Below, in pieces: positions 24,423 through 37,324 of a DNA stretch of 64,000 bases. Source of the DNA: Antedon mediterranea (taxonomy: Eukaryota > Echinodermata > Crinoidea > Comatulida > Antedonidae); assembly GCF_964355755.1 (NCBI RefSeq), contig NC_092672.1:25046501-25110500 (forward strand), read 5' to 3'. Every line of letters starts with the position of its first letter. Position 1 is the stretch's first letter. The position numbers and the translations under genes were made by a program. A model generated the notes under the pieces. That model was given only the letters and a program-made list of their open reading frames with translations, was not told where the DNA came from and ran no database searches.

Positions 24423-26117
24423 TACCGTATATTTCGGTGTATAAGTCGCACCTGTGTATAAGACGCACCCCCTAACTGAGAGTAAAATATCGGTATTTTT
24501 TATATCGTCGGTGTATAAGACGCACCTTATATTTCATCAAATCAATGTTTTTTTAAATTGTAATCAATATTATTGTAATAATATATTTTGTTATATCTGC
24601 AACGGCGTCCTTTATTTAGGTTTTTTCTTACCTAGGCTCGGCCGCGCCCAGCCTCAACATCGAGTGCATGACCATGTGTGTATACACGTACATATGTGTG
24701 CTAGCCTCGCTCGATCATTTCGAGAGGGCGGACGTTTTCACGGACAATCGTATTCGATTAGTATCCATGTATCTAAGAAGTGTATACGCTAGGTCCATGC
24801 TATAATCACCTGGAGAATATACTAGTCGAATACCGTACACCATGTGGCCGCGCGCCAAGAAGGGCTTGCGCTGGGGGTACGGCGATCGTGCGTATAACTA
24901 CTGTATAAATAAATACTATTCCAATCGTACGTAAACGTTTACAAATTAAATTTTATCGCCATAATGAACAAATCTTTTCATCATATTTTTAGTATAACAT
25001 CATGCTAAAATGGGGTGTGTAGAAAGCGACGACCTCGAATTGGACGACCCCAACGACCCGGGCGACCTCGAATTGGACGACCTAGAATTGGACGACCCAT
25101 CACACGAAACCGACGACCCCTATAGCCTAGTCTAGCCTACGCCTAAGTGTGGTATAACATCCCGAAGCCGAACATAGCCAAAGATCTTTAAACCATACCT
25201 TATATAATACTCGCAAGCAAGCAATTGATTGAAAAAATACAGAAATATTGCCATTTGATACTGAATGTGTCGACACGAACAAATGAACAGATATGGAACG
25301 CCAAGAGTGCATCATTAAAACTGCATTCGACATATTAAAAATAAATTAAAAAGAAATAAATATTATACATTACATGGTTAAACCATGGACGTATAATTGC
25401 ATCTCTTCTTCTTATAACGAACACTATAGGGCTACCAAGCAGCGTGTTGTGAACATGTGCATGAGGAGGGCCATAAGAAAGCTTTACATTTCACACATGC
25501 ATTGTATACTGTCAAACCTTACCCGCCGCTGAAAAGGGGGCCGTTTTGACCAGGTTTGCCATGTTTATGATATTTCGTGTGCTAATCGAGTCGAATGCAG
25601 TTTTAATGATGCACTCTTGGCGTTCCATATCTGTTCGTTTGTTCGTGTCGACACATTCAGTATCAATATTCTGTATTTTTTCAATCAATTGCTTGCTTGC
25701 GATAAGATATGGTTTAAAGATCTTTGGCTATGTTCGGCTTCGGGATGTTATACCACACTTAGGCCTAGGCTAGGCTATAGGGGTCGTCGGTTTCGTGTTA
25801 TGGGTCGTCCAATTCTAGGTCGTCCAATTCGAGGTCGCCCGGGTCGTTGGGTCGTCCAATTCGAGGTCGTCGCTTTCTACACACCCTGCTAAAATGCCTT
25901 GAAAACTAGGCAGAAGCAGGTTGCCGTTACGTTAGTTAGTTACTTTAGCTAGGCCTAGCCTACTCAGGCCTAGCAAACGAGGTGACGATAGGCCTAGGCT
26001 AGGCATATGTACAATCTGTGTGGTGAGGCATTTATGTTCGGTGTATAAGACGCACCCTTAATTTAGAGGTCAAATTTGCGTGTCAAAAGTGCGACTTATA
26101 CACCGAAATATACGGTA
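24423..26117. mobile_element. TIR element, 1.7 kb, long perfect TIRs
   Basis: Left 'taccgtatatttcggtgtat' continuing 'aagtcgcac' is matched exactly by the inverted right end, a 29-bp perfect TIR. Subterminal 'tgtataagacgcacc' repeats lie at both ends. TA lies at both termini, but no longer TSD was seen, so the superfamily is left open. It hosts the foldback element 25013-25886 and encodes no recognisable transposase. Confidence 0.75.
25013..25886. mobile_element. Foldback element, 874 bp, 10-bp TSD (Mutator-like)
   Basis: Inverted arms of about 310-320 bp (25013-25332 and 25577-25886) begin 'gggtgtgtagaaagcgacga'. They contain repeats of 'cgaattggacgacc'. The spacer is about 245 bp. The perfect 10-bp direct repeat 'tgctaaaatg' flanks the element at 25003-25012 and 25887-25896. 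TSD length and long TIRs fit Mutator-like elements. It sits inside the TIR element 24423-26117 and is therefore younger. Confidence 0.85.
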
Positions 26118-27354
26118 TATAGGATTTATATAATTTTTTATTAGATAATTGTTAGTTGCATTAAATTTGTTTGAAATGTCAGTATGTATACATATGAATA
26201 AATAATGTTTATTATTTCTTTTATAATTATTGTATAATGTCTTTTCCAGTGATTGTTTTTGTTATATCCTTGAAATAAAAAGAATATAATATTTTTTTGG
26301 GTGTAAATTTTAATCATTTTAATAAGTCAATTCAATAAATATAAAACACAAATAATAAAGATGTTATAAAATCTATTAAAATGTATAAATTTTAATATTT
26401 TTTACATTGATATGATTTGTTTGGCATCAGCCAAACCTTCACCCACCCAGGCTTGAGCTATCCAGGGAGGTATGAAAATGGTCATGGTATTTCTAAAAAC
26501 TTTAAAAAATGAAAACATGTTTATACATATCTGTTATGTGGTTCAAAAAGATGTCTACAATTAACTTGTTTATCTATTTTAGTCGTGTGCAACGTGACTC
26601 TACAGCTCACTATGTTGGTCGGTCTGTAAACACTAACTCAAATTTGCGCACACGACTGCAGCCATGTATATGGCCTTGTTTTTTTATCAGATTAAACTCA
26701 ACATTAATATTGTTACAATCAATATTTAGACTAATGTGTGTACGTCAAACCTCTTGAAACGGACAATGTTTTGTTGGTACACTAACAAATCTTTCTTTAG
26801 AATAGTGCAGACCATTATCTCTGATAATATAAAATAATAGATTTGCATTACATACAAAATAATATTCCATGTGCAAGGCTTCCAATTGAAATGAAAGTAC
26901 CAAAGCAATCGATAAAATAGGATATGCTACACTCACAATAACTTGTACTAGCTAATGCCACCATCACACCATAGAGCAATGAACTAAGGATAATTTAAAT
27001 ATATTAAAGTTTAAACATGCCCCTGAAAGTAAAAGTTTGTACACCAAACCAATCCAGTAATTTAATATTTAAACAATATTAAATTAAAAAAAAGTTAAAT
27101 AATTTAAATACCAGGCAACAACAATTTTATATAAAAACTGGAATAATAATAAAAATGTATACAAAAGTAGAAATAAAATTTAAAAAAGCTAATTTGATAG
27201 TATTTGTGTGCATTGCGTATATGATCACACACACAGCAAATACAAGTTACAAATTGAATTTGAAAATTGACACTTAATGGATGTATAATTATATAAAATA
27301 TTAATTAACCAATAAATATGTAAAAGATGTAACTTGTATGATTTTATATTTTAG

Positions 27355-27456
27355 GATGGAGGACGCTCAGCATTGCATTGGGCAGCTCTGGAAGGTCACT
27401 CAGCCTGCTGTAACCTGCTGGTTGATGCAGGGTCAGACATCAATATCCAAGACAGA
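27355..27456 (+). CDS. Exon: ankyrin repeat 2
   Basis: The 102-nt exon has phase 0 at both ends, acceptor 'tattttag' and donor 'gtaagt'. It encodes 34 residues with DGGRSALHWAALEGHSACC, then LLVDAGSDINIQDR. This is the best match to the ankyrin consensus in the window: HWAALEGH is canonical, as is the G-D-N hairpin ending. Confidence 0.9.
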
Positions 27457-29070
27457 GTAAGTTATACATTCTTTCATAGTCATATTTTTTGATATTTTGT
27501 ATTTTAAAATAATGATCTTTTGAGTAATAATATCTGCATGTTATAATGCTATTTAATGTTTTTATTTAACTGTATTGATGCTAGAATTGGCATTATTTGA
27601 AGTTTTTCAATATATTTTTTTCTCTGAGTCATAAAAATTGCTATGACACTATACATTTTGTCATGTTTAAACATTTCCATTGAACTCTTTATAAAACAAT
27701 GAAAACTACAGCAACATACTATTGAAATATAATCCTTATTCCAAAGTGTAGATATACAGTAATTAAGTCGGAATTATGTACACTTCTATTACACAAAATT
27801 TCAATTTTTTTTAGTTCATTTTCACAAAACTGTTTAATAACTTTTGAAACACTATGATTCTACCTATATATCACATAGAGGTACAAATGATCAAAGATGC
27901 TAGTTGATAGACATATAGACTGTATTCATTTATTTTATAATTATCATCATACTCATTTGCCATACTCTCCTTAATTCCTTTCAACAACATCACCACCAAC
28001 TCCAACCACCTCCTGGTTATAGTCACCACCACCAATCCCAAGAATGATGATGCAGAATTTGGTTGAGAGCTAAAGTGATCTTTTAATACACACCACAATT
28101 ATAGTTCTTTGTTATTAGGTTATAATTATTTTTTCTATTTACAATATAAGATACAGATAGTATATCTGCCACATTTATTCTTTCTTTATACTCAGGATTA
28201 ACAAACATAAATAAAACTGAAATAGCGGCACAAATATAATTTTGTAAGTTATTTACCGTACCTAGTTTTTAACAAATCACCTTACAATTACATAATAATT
28301 ACAGTATCAAACCACCATTACAATGTCATACAAAATGTAAAAATAAACAAATCATCATTAGCATAACTACAGTAGGTGATGATTGATCCATTGCAATATT
28401 TTAGTCTATTGAAAAAAATGTTTATTTCTTAACATATATTTAAATATACAACATACACACATAGTAAATTATAGTAAACAAAAAATAAAAGGAAATCGTT
28501 TAACACTAAATAACTAAGAAACACAAGAAAGCTGAACTAGACTTAAATGTTCTACACAACTGTAACAAGTTCAGAGTGTATCCAACATTTAACATTATGA
28601 AATATTTTAGACCAGTGACAATAGTGATCACCAGTGCTTTGCAAAGTCTGCAGTTGCACTTTAATCATGTTGTATTTATTCATATTTATCTCCATCATCC
28701 AACTTTATCAAACTTTTTTGAGGATAAACATACAGTAGCTATATGTAAGTTTCAACTTTTTATAATTTTAAGTTTAACATTTTCTAAAATTAATGTTAAA
28801 AGATTACTTTTAAAATAACTTATAACAAATTTCAAATTTCAGTACAAGCTATTTAACAAAAATATATATGCAAAGTTATTGTAGCATAACTTAATATTTT
28901 AATCAATGGATGTACAGTAAAATGACTTTGCATTATATAAATGTATTACAATTGTTTATAAACTCTTCATTGTTGTATGTAGATTCTATTTCAGTACAAC
29001 CTTTTTTTAAACTAATATTGACCTTGGTTCGTCCTTGTTTCAGTTGGATATGGTCCTATTTTTTCAATTT

Positions 29071-29860
29071 ACATTTATTGATTTGATTTAGACCAATTTC
29101 ATACACATTTAGACATCCAGCAATATTTTTTTCATTTTACTACTATTATACAATTCATTTATTAGCTTTGTTATGGGTTTAACATTCAAGCTAAATTCTG
29201 TCATAATAATAGTCAAAGGCAAAAAATGTCTTAATAGGCAAACAATTTCTATTGATCATACATCCTAATAATCTATCCATAATTGTTTTTTATAATATCA
29301 CAGAATAATTTGGATTTTTATTTTTCTACAGTAAAGTTCAAATTACACAGTAAAATCTCTATTCTTTTGTACATAAACTTTGAGGCACTTTAAAAAAAAA
29401 TGTGAAAAATAAACGGTGTTGTAAAAAATATTATCAGATGGCTATAATATAGGTAATATAACATTACGTTTCTGGTGTTTTCCTTTATTGATTTGATTCA
29501 GACCAATTTCATACACATTTAGCAATATTTTTTTCATTTTTTAACTAATAATATGCATAGAAAATGTTTATTTTACTACAGGTACTACAATACCTCATTA
29601 AAAGTGATTCATTTATTAACTTTTTATGGCTTTAACAAGCTGAATTCTGTCATGAGACCAATATAATAGTCTTATAATAGACAATAAATTTCTATTGATA
29701 GTACATTCTAATAATTATTGATCCATAATTTCCCATATATTTCATAATTTTTTTTTATTTTATTGTGCTACAATAAAGGAAAAATAAACGGTGTGGTAAA
29801 AAATATTACCAGACGACTAAATATATGTAATATAACGTTTACGTTTCTGGTGTTTTTATG
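29071..29860. repeat. Tandem duplication, about 400 bp unit
   Basis: 'agaccaatttcatacacatt' occurs at about 29091 and 29501, and 'aataaacggtgt' followed by '..gtaaaaaatatta' at about 29408 and 29785. Two diverged copies lie side by side. No coding potential. Confidence 0.65.
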
Positions 29861-30082
29861 CAATTTCAAATTTTTATTTTTGTGCTGTACTTTAGTAAAA
29901 CTAAATTTATCTTACTGGTTCCACCCTTTAAGAGAGAAAGTTCCTACTTCCCTTCCCTTGTAGTAGAGCACCATATCAAGAATGTTAAATAACGGGCAAG
30001 AGACGTAAATACTAAAATTGCTTGTTACAAACACTTTATTCACAGTACACATATGGCTAAATGCATATATGGGCAATTCCAC

Positions 30083-31270
30083 GGTAACGGAATTACAATT
30101 CACAATGATTTTCGGCCTTTTTTAACTAACCCACAAGATCTGGGTAAGCTTTGAATAATAAATTTGATATGTGTGTGTAGTACACATACTTATCAATCTA
30201 AAACAGTCTACTTAAAAAAAAAAAATTACAAAGTCTTGATATTCTGGTAACTTTTATTTTGGTAACGGAATTACACAGAAAATTGATAATTCAATTTTTA
30301 ACTTGAAACATGTGATTCCGTCTGAATACTATAAACAACTGAAGATTATGATTGGTATTAGAGTGTAGACATAAGATGTGGCTAATTTATTAATACAAGT
30401 TTACTTCGGATATTTTCATAGTTTATCTGCATTTGGTTCGTTTTGTCTGGTAACGGAATTACATGACATGGTAACGGAATTACGCGTCTGATTATTGATT
30501 CGAATAGAACATCAAATAATAATTTTTTCCATGTTTTTTAGTGTTCTCATGGAACTTTAACAATGATTGATGCCAATTTAAACCAGATTTTATAAAAATC
30601 ATCACATGAATTGGTTGGATCTACCTACTATAATATTTTAAAAATGCGCCTATCTGTGGTTTACAGAGCTTAGTCAATATATGCATGATCTGTCCACTGT
30701 ATTTAAGTCATCTACACTATAACTAGAAACAAAATGTTCCAAATTTAAAAATGTTAACAAATTAAATTGTAAAGCTTAATTTTCATTGTAATATTCAAGA
30801 GCCTGGCCAAAATTTCTCTAATATTATTCTGACCAAAGTGCCTAAAACTACCCATTTTAAGCTTAGATCATCAGTATTACTATTGAAGTCTAACTAGCTG
30901 TTGTATACACTGTACTACAGCCATCATCAAACTAATCAGTAATATTAAATATAAGTTTATTCACTACTGTCATCAGCTTTATGACTATTAACCTTCATCA
31001 ACCTATTTTGGTTCAGATAGATCCTTAAAAGTGGTGCCCGTATAAGGAATGAATTTGAATGATTTTAGCATCGATCGGAAATATAGTATCTACTGTATAT
31101 TGTACTATGACTCTATATAGTACCATGGATGTGTTTTGGAATTGGATTCATTAATATTTATTAATTAATTGTTGGTTAGCTTCATTTAGAAACAATGTAT
31201 ACAGTACTAAGACATATGTAATGAATTAAGGTATAATACTTTATACATAACCCAATGTAATTCCGTTACC
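30083..31270. repeat. Dispersed 14-bp motif GGTAACGGAATTAC, four direct and one inverted
   Basis: Exact copies start at 30083, 30261, 30449 and 30470. An inverted copy lies at 31257-31270. A 14-mer recurring five times in 1.2 kb is far above chance. It may mark subterminal repeats of an unrecognised transposon, but no TSD was found. Confidence 0.7.
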
Positions 31271-31383
31271 ATGTAAATACCATGTTATACCAACATTTAA
31301 TTATGTTACCCAGGCTTTCTAAAAAAAACTAGGAGACATACAGTAACTGGTTACTGATAATGATATTGGTTTGAGCATGCTTA

Positions 31384-32311
31384 CGCCCGTATTCTTAAAC
31401 CGGACTTTAGTCGTAGTTCGAAGTTCGACTTGGAAAAGTCGTAGTTCGAGCTATTACTTCAAATTCGATTCAAAAACGAAGTAGTCGAAGTTTGCAGTTC
31501 GACTTAATGAAGTCGAGCTTTTAGTCGAGTTGCACACGTCTGGGTAACAAAGGCTATACATTGGCCAATGACAAGAGAGTATTTGAGGAGCAGACGAAAT
31601 TTTGCGCATTGATATCACTTTCCATTTCTTACAACACTTTTTACGCATCAGGACTATATACATGAAAATTAATTTTAATCGTTAATTATTAGAACAATAT
31701 CAGTATTAATTTAACAGTGAAGTATATTTGATTAACAAAAAATAAAATCTTAAAAATATATTTAGGAACCATGGCGGTACGGTAACTTTTATATTTTCTA
31801 GGCCCCCAACAAAGTATGATCGCCACGAACCACGCACTTCATAGCCTGACAAGAAAGCGCTAGGCCCCCTAAACATTCCATCGCGTGGTGAATTGCCGCA
31901 TCTCCCATTGTCGCTATGGCGTGACGTAGCTCAAGTCGGACTTGCGCGAAGAAAATAATGTAATTTGTATACAGTTGTAAATAAAGATGATTTTCATTAT
32001 TATAATTTATACCAATGTATATTTAATTAAGCTAATATAAATATAGATATTTCATTCTTCAATATCTGGCCAATATAACAATTCAATGACTGTTACGTTT
32101 TTTTATAAACATCGTTTAAAAACCATTTAGTCGACCATTTAGTCTGCCCCCTCCAGGACTAAAAAAATCGATCAAAATCCGTCTCGATTTAGTCGAGGTT
32201 GGCCTGATTTAGTCGGTGATTTAGTTGAAGTTCGGTTTATGAATTAAAATGACGTCATTTTTTTAGTTTTAGCTCGAACTACGACTAAAGTCCGGTTTAA
32301 GAATACGGGCG
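31384..32311. mobile_element. MITE, 928 bp, TTA TSD (PIF/Harbinger-like)
   Basis: Both ends begin 'cgcccgtattcttaaaccgg' and stay identical for 38 bp in inverted orientation. TTA flanks it at 31381-31383 and 32312-32314. Multiple 'tagttcga'-type repeats lie near both ends. No transposase frame is present. Perfect TIRs suggest a recent insertion. Confidence 0.85.
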
Positions 32312-32505
32312 TTAGTATTAGTATAGTAATAATATAAAGTAATTTAAGTTTTTATAAGCATTGGTTAGCTCATAGGAAGTATGTTTTAAAAACGTTTTAA
32401 GTGATTTTGTGTAAAAAATATTAAATTTCTACTATAAGTGATTCCATGGAACAGTTTTGGCCACTAGGAATTGGATTTATTATAAATAATCAATTAATTG
32501 ATTGC

Positions 32506-34047
32506 ACAGCTCGAATCTCAATTGAATGAAAGAAAGAATATTTTCCATAATTTGTTATCCAATGAACCATATCATATTCTAACTTTGCTCAATTTAGTTC
32601 CAATTCAATCAGTTTCATAAGTAAATGTTATTTTTTTAACAGATGTCAGGATTATTCTCAATTTGTAATTTAATCTAGAAATTGACATTGAAATCTGAAT
32701 CATTCAGTTAAATAACTTATAAAGAGCAGACCTCCCAACTATGCTGATAATTGGCCCGAAAGCGAATATACAGAAAAATATCCTGATATTTCTAATCTCT
32801 ATTAAAGCCCCATTCCCTACGTTTTTTAGATCTAATTTAAGATCACAAACTATATTTAATGTAAAAATAATACTATATGGTTCTATTGCGATAACTTTTT
32901 TCTTCTTTAAACGGTTAAAAATGTGAAAAATAAGTCGATTCTAATAATTATAGCGGCCCGCTATAAATCCCAAAATGCATTGCGCGCGGATTGATATTTT
33001 TGTTTTTCACCTGTAATTCGCCCACTTTTTGATCGATCGTGAGGCCAAAACAAATGGAAGACTCCTAACTTTTCAGCGAAAATACCGGGTTTTCCCCAAT
33101 TTGTATCAACGGAGTCTGGCAAAAATAGAAAGACAATTAATGCAGCAACTTACTATACAACGTAAGGCTAGGTATATAGCTCGCGTACGATGTTCGTACG
33201 TTACCGATGTTTACCAGCTAGGCCTACAAAACTAAGCCTAGCTAGGCTAGGCCTAAGACCGTCCACGAGAGGTCGATCGCCGCGAGCTACTTAGGTAGTG
33301 CATTGTTTCTCACTTTTTATCATAATTTACCATAAAACGTACATTTAAGACAAGAAATGACATGGTTTAATGTTTTTAAAGTGATATATATGTATTATTT
33401 TCCAAAAAACGTCCAAAATTGCAGGGAAGGGGTCTTTAAGACTCTAGATAAGACGAAAAAGAAAATATTCTAAATATCCGCACAATGTTTGTAATAAATT
33501 CATGTATTATTTAATAATTGAAATATTGTATTTTCCGCCATTTGGCATATTTACTATTATAAATACCAAAACCTTTACATTTTTAGTAGCGCCCTTTATG
33601 GTCTAATGTGTTTTTCAAAAAATATTATAGCGCCCTGTATAGTTTGGACATGATTTCATAAAACCTCCCAATATATTATTTGATTTGTTGAGAGGTGACA
33701 GACAGTTCTTTTAACTTATAACAGCCGATTATTATAAACTGAATAACAATGTATTTTACTTAAAATTAAGACAATAAACATTAAACAATGATTCGATGAA
33801 GATTGAAATGTTGAATCATGAATTCCCTAATATTATTGTTGTTGTTGGCGTCTTTGCCGCACCCAACATTTCCAGAAAAAAGGGTGAATTTTTGGACAAA
33901 AATCACTCAAGCGTGACTTGTGTTTTTCACATGGTAATACATGAAATTTGATCACTAAAATTCTTTAAATGTTGCCATTTGGGTATGAAAACATAGAGTT
34001 TGCCACAAAAATTGTAATGAATGGACTATTAGTTTAGGATGTGAAAA
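32506..34047. repeat. Interspersed repeat family 2, copy 1
   Basis: It matches 44648-45625 from 'acagctcgaatctcaattga' through 'gcgtctttgccgcacccaac' to 'agtttaggat'. This copy carries the 630-bp TTAA element that the other lacks, and lacks the 53-bp insert that the other has. Class unknown, non-coding. Confidence 0.85.
32806..33435. mobile_element. TTAA-flanked element, 630 bp, with an empty site in the window
   Basis: It starts 'agccccattccctacg'. The inverted right end is 'agaccccttccctgc', an imperfect TIR of about 16 bp. TTAA is duplicated at 32802-32805 and 33436-33439. The sister copy of the host repeat reads straight through a single TTAA near 45008, which confirms both the boundaries and the TSD. 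piggyBac-like is favoured. A 68-residue open frame inside has no recognisable domain. Confidence 0.85.
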
Positions 34048-34079
34048 AATTGTTTGACACAAAAAATGCGCATCTAAAC

Positions 34080-34870
34080 CCATAGTTCACAAAGATACAA
34101 ATATATAAATATAATAGTTGAAAGCTTCCGGTCATTTTCTGTAAAAATAGTTTCATTAGAGTAAATAAATATGGTTCTTCTGAATTGTTTAACACAAAAG
34201 TTACGCTTATTGGTCACCGAGATACAAAAAATATATTTAGTGAGATATGAAATAAAGAATATATGTTAACGGTCAAAACGATGACTTCCGGTCATACCAC
34301 ACAACACTTTTTCATTAGAGTGAATATAAACATAGACCTTTTGAATATTTTGACACAAAAAATGCTCATCTACGCCCATTGGTTACAAAGATATGAATAT
34401 ACCAATATAATAGGTCAAAGGTCAAAAGAGTAGTTTCTGGTCATTTTTTTGTAAAAAGTTTTATTAGAGTGAATATAAATAAGGGTCTTCTGAATTGATT
34501 AACACAAAAATTACGAAGTTACGCATATTGGTCACCGAGATAAAAAAAATTTAATTAGTGAAATAATATAAAATAATGAATATATGTCAAAGGTCAAAAT
34601 GATGTCGTCTAGTCATAATACACAAAACGTTTTCATTAGAGTGAATATAAAAATAGACCTTCTGGGTATTTTGACACCAAAAACGCTTGTTTACGCCCAG
34701 TGGTTACCGAGATATGAATATGCCAAAATAATAGGTCAAAGGTCAAAAACATGGATTCCGGTCATTTTTGATAAAAAACTTTCATTAGAGTGAATATAAA
34801 TATGGGTCTTCTGAATGGTTTGACACCAAAATTACCAAGTTCGGCCAAGCGGTTACTGAGATATACAAAT
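34080..34870. repeat. Tandem repeat, about 150-170 bp unit, five copies
   Basis: 'cattagagt' or close variants start at 34154, 34313, 34462, 34634 and 34783. Each follows a 'tccggtcat'-type block and precedes 'aatataaa..tgggtcttctgaat' and 'ggtcaccgagata'-type blocks. Alternate units are more alike, hinting at a 320-bp higher-order period. Confidence 0.75.
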
Positions 34871-35269
34871 ATATAATTTGACCCTCATGACCTCTTGACC
34901 CCTTAAAAATGTATGTTCTACTGAACCGATTTTGGTAGATTTTGGAAATGTTCCTTCCGGGGACATATAGAATCGAATAAAAAAGGTTCGGAAACTATTG
35001 CAATTTGTTTTGGGTCTATCGGTAGATTGACTGGACTATTAGTGGTTTTCTGTAGTTTGCAACGCCCTTTTCATTAATTGGGTACGCTGTGTGATAATAG
35101 AGCATTGTCACACATTGCATACAAAAACAAGTCATGATATTATTTTATGCTCACAAAACTGAATTCAGAAGAACATCAAACATATATTTCTAAATAAAAC
35201 TGAAACAAAATGAATTAGTAGTTTCTATAATTATTAAATTGCTTTAAAAAAAATAATATGGGATTTACA

Positions 35270-35390
35270 CTGCCATCTGAATATACATACACCTTAATCT
35301 GAATACCTTATCCAACATGAATACAGTGTTTAAACAGCGAATAATACTATGCCTTTATAGATTCATTCCATAACATAGTTTCTTTCCATT
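35270..35390. repeat. Third fragment of the copy A/B repeat
   Basis: 'accttaatctgaatacctta' followed by 'tccaac.tgaatacag' and 'aaacagcgaata' matches an internal part of copies A and B (about 2200 and 36050). A short fragment just upstream of copy B. Confidence 0.6.
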
Positions 35391-37035
35391 AAAACTAGAC
35401 ACAAGAAACCACCTATATTATTCTATTGAGTTCGGTAGATCATCATATAAAAGTGCATTGTGATAGGATTAGATCGTTTTTATTTAAAAAATAAATACAA
35501 TTTTCACAGCTTGAATAAGGTGACAGGGAGAAAATTAAATGAAAACCTTTCTCGATAACATTTCTCTGCTCAAATGCTGGATTATAATGAGTTTTTAATA
35601 TTAAATGTGTCCATATAATTTATTGTTTGTCAAGTAGGTCTTTTACCACACTGATGTTTATGTGAAATGGTTAAATGTATTCAGAGTGAGATCTGACAAT
35701 GTAAATTATCTTAATTAAAATCATTTACATTAAAAACTTTCAATTGTATTTATATTATATTTTATTAATTTTAAGTGCTGTTTTTAAAATACAATTCCAG
35801 TCTACCAAATCATGGAGCTATAAAGCTCAATGAGACTAAAAACTGTTAACTTATGATGTACACAGCCTATTTAATACTTAGTTATTTAGAGAAATTTATA
35901 AAACTTCATCAGAGGTTTTAGAATGGTCATATCAGTTGTATTTTGATTATTTACACTACTATAACAATATATGTTCACATTTTGTAGTAATACACTACCA
36001 ATATGTATAGATAGTATTTACAATACCCATCTGAATAATTATACTACACCTTAATCTGAATACCTTATCCAACCTGAATACAGCATTTATACAGCGAATA
36101 CTGTTTAGTAGTTCATTCCATAAAACCACAATTAACATTATTGAATAAATAGTCATAAAATTAAATCTTCTTTATTTTAATAGATTCATCTCTTTGTTTT
36201 CTTTTGAAAAAGATTTTAAAACACCAAAAAAAAAACCCCACAAAATAAATATCTACCCTGTATGTGATGATACACATGGGGTCAGATCATTTTTCTATTT
36301 GACCTATTTGCTCCCCTTCACTATCTACATCCGTCGCTAGGACAGAATAATCTGGATTTTTTTGTTTTACATTAATCCAAGTTTAATCAACTACCACACT
36401 TTATTTCAAAAGATAACATTTTTTAGCATAATTATTTTTTTTGTAAAATGGCTGCATAATTAGTTATCCACACCTTGGCGGATAACTCCTTGTGATTGTA
36501 TAAAATCATCATCAACTTTTTTTATCTGTATTATTCTTCTTTCATTCCACTTTTCATAACTTCGTAAAGTTGTGCAACCTACTATTTTTTAAAGACGTTG
36601 CGCAACATGACTTGCGAGCGATTTTATGAATTTAAATGATTGATCATAGATTAAAAACCAAATGTCATTTTGTATTGACACTTTTTTAATTTAAGTCATA
36701 TCAAGAGTAAACTTTATGTGGATTAAAAATGGCATGTTTCACACAAAGTTACGCGCACAAGATTTTTTCTTACAACCAACACCTGCACTTGTTGTAACTA
36801 GTAATGCATATTCTAAGTTTGTAAACTTAATTCTCTTGAATTTTTCATTATAAGCCTTAAAAGAATTGAAAAGTCAATTAAACCATATCAAATTTTATTT
36901 TAATGACTTACTGATTTTGATTTTAAATGCATTATGGCTACTCATAAAATGCTGATTGCCTTTTAAACCCTATTTCACATTGACTATTCTTTTTATTGTA
37001 CAAGTTACTAAATGTTTAAGTTTACTTAATTCACA

Positions 37036-37323
37036 AACAATCAGAATGATTTCAATAGGGTATACTATGGTGATCTTTTATGGAGAACGATAGGATTACC
37101 AACAATTAATTACGCCTCTGCAATATGGTTATGTAACTCTAAAGGTTCACTAAATAAGTTAGAAAATTTACAATACCAAATGGCTAGAATTATTTTGAAG
37201 GCACCAAGAAACGTTGCGAAAGCGGCATTGATTGGTGACCTAGGATGGGAGACACTCTACACCATCCAAAATAAATTTAGGATGTCCTATTTTAACAGAA
37301 TTAAAAATATGGACGACCAAAGA
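37036..37323 (+). pseudogene. LINE reverse transcriptase fragment, upstream part
   Basis: An open frame from the truncation point to the insertion of the minus-strand element, about 96 codons. It contains the 'GLPTINYASAIWL' and 'LGWETLYTIQNKFRMSYFNR' blocks found after the polymerase core in LINE proteins. Removing the inserted element with one copy of AGAT puts it in frame with 41033 onward. Confidence 0.75.
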
Positions 37324-37324
37324 T

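Larger units (their letters stand above)
4915..27354 (+). other. Intron, 22.4 kb, transposon-rich
   Basis: It separates the first two ankyrin exons. Recognisable insertions are listed separately. Stretches without a supported feature are 4915-5380, 6619-9360, 10426-11750, 13942-14750, 16273-19060, 19331-20590, 21266-21950, 23546-24420 and 26118-27354. These are AT-rich and contain scattered 'aggcctaggc' words, but no exon with an ankyrin signature was found in them. Confidence 0.75.

Noticed and set aside
24454-24792. 112-residue open frame
   Set aside because: It lies within the TIR element and spans its subterminal repeats; no domain and no splice context.
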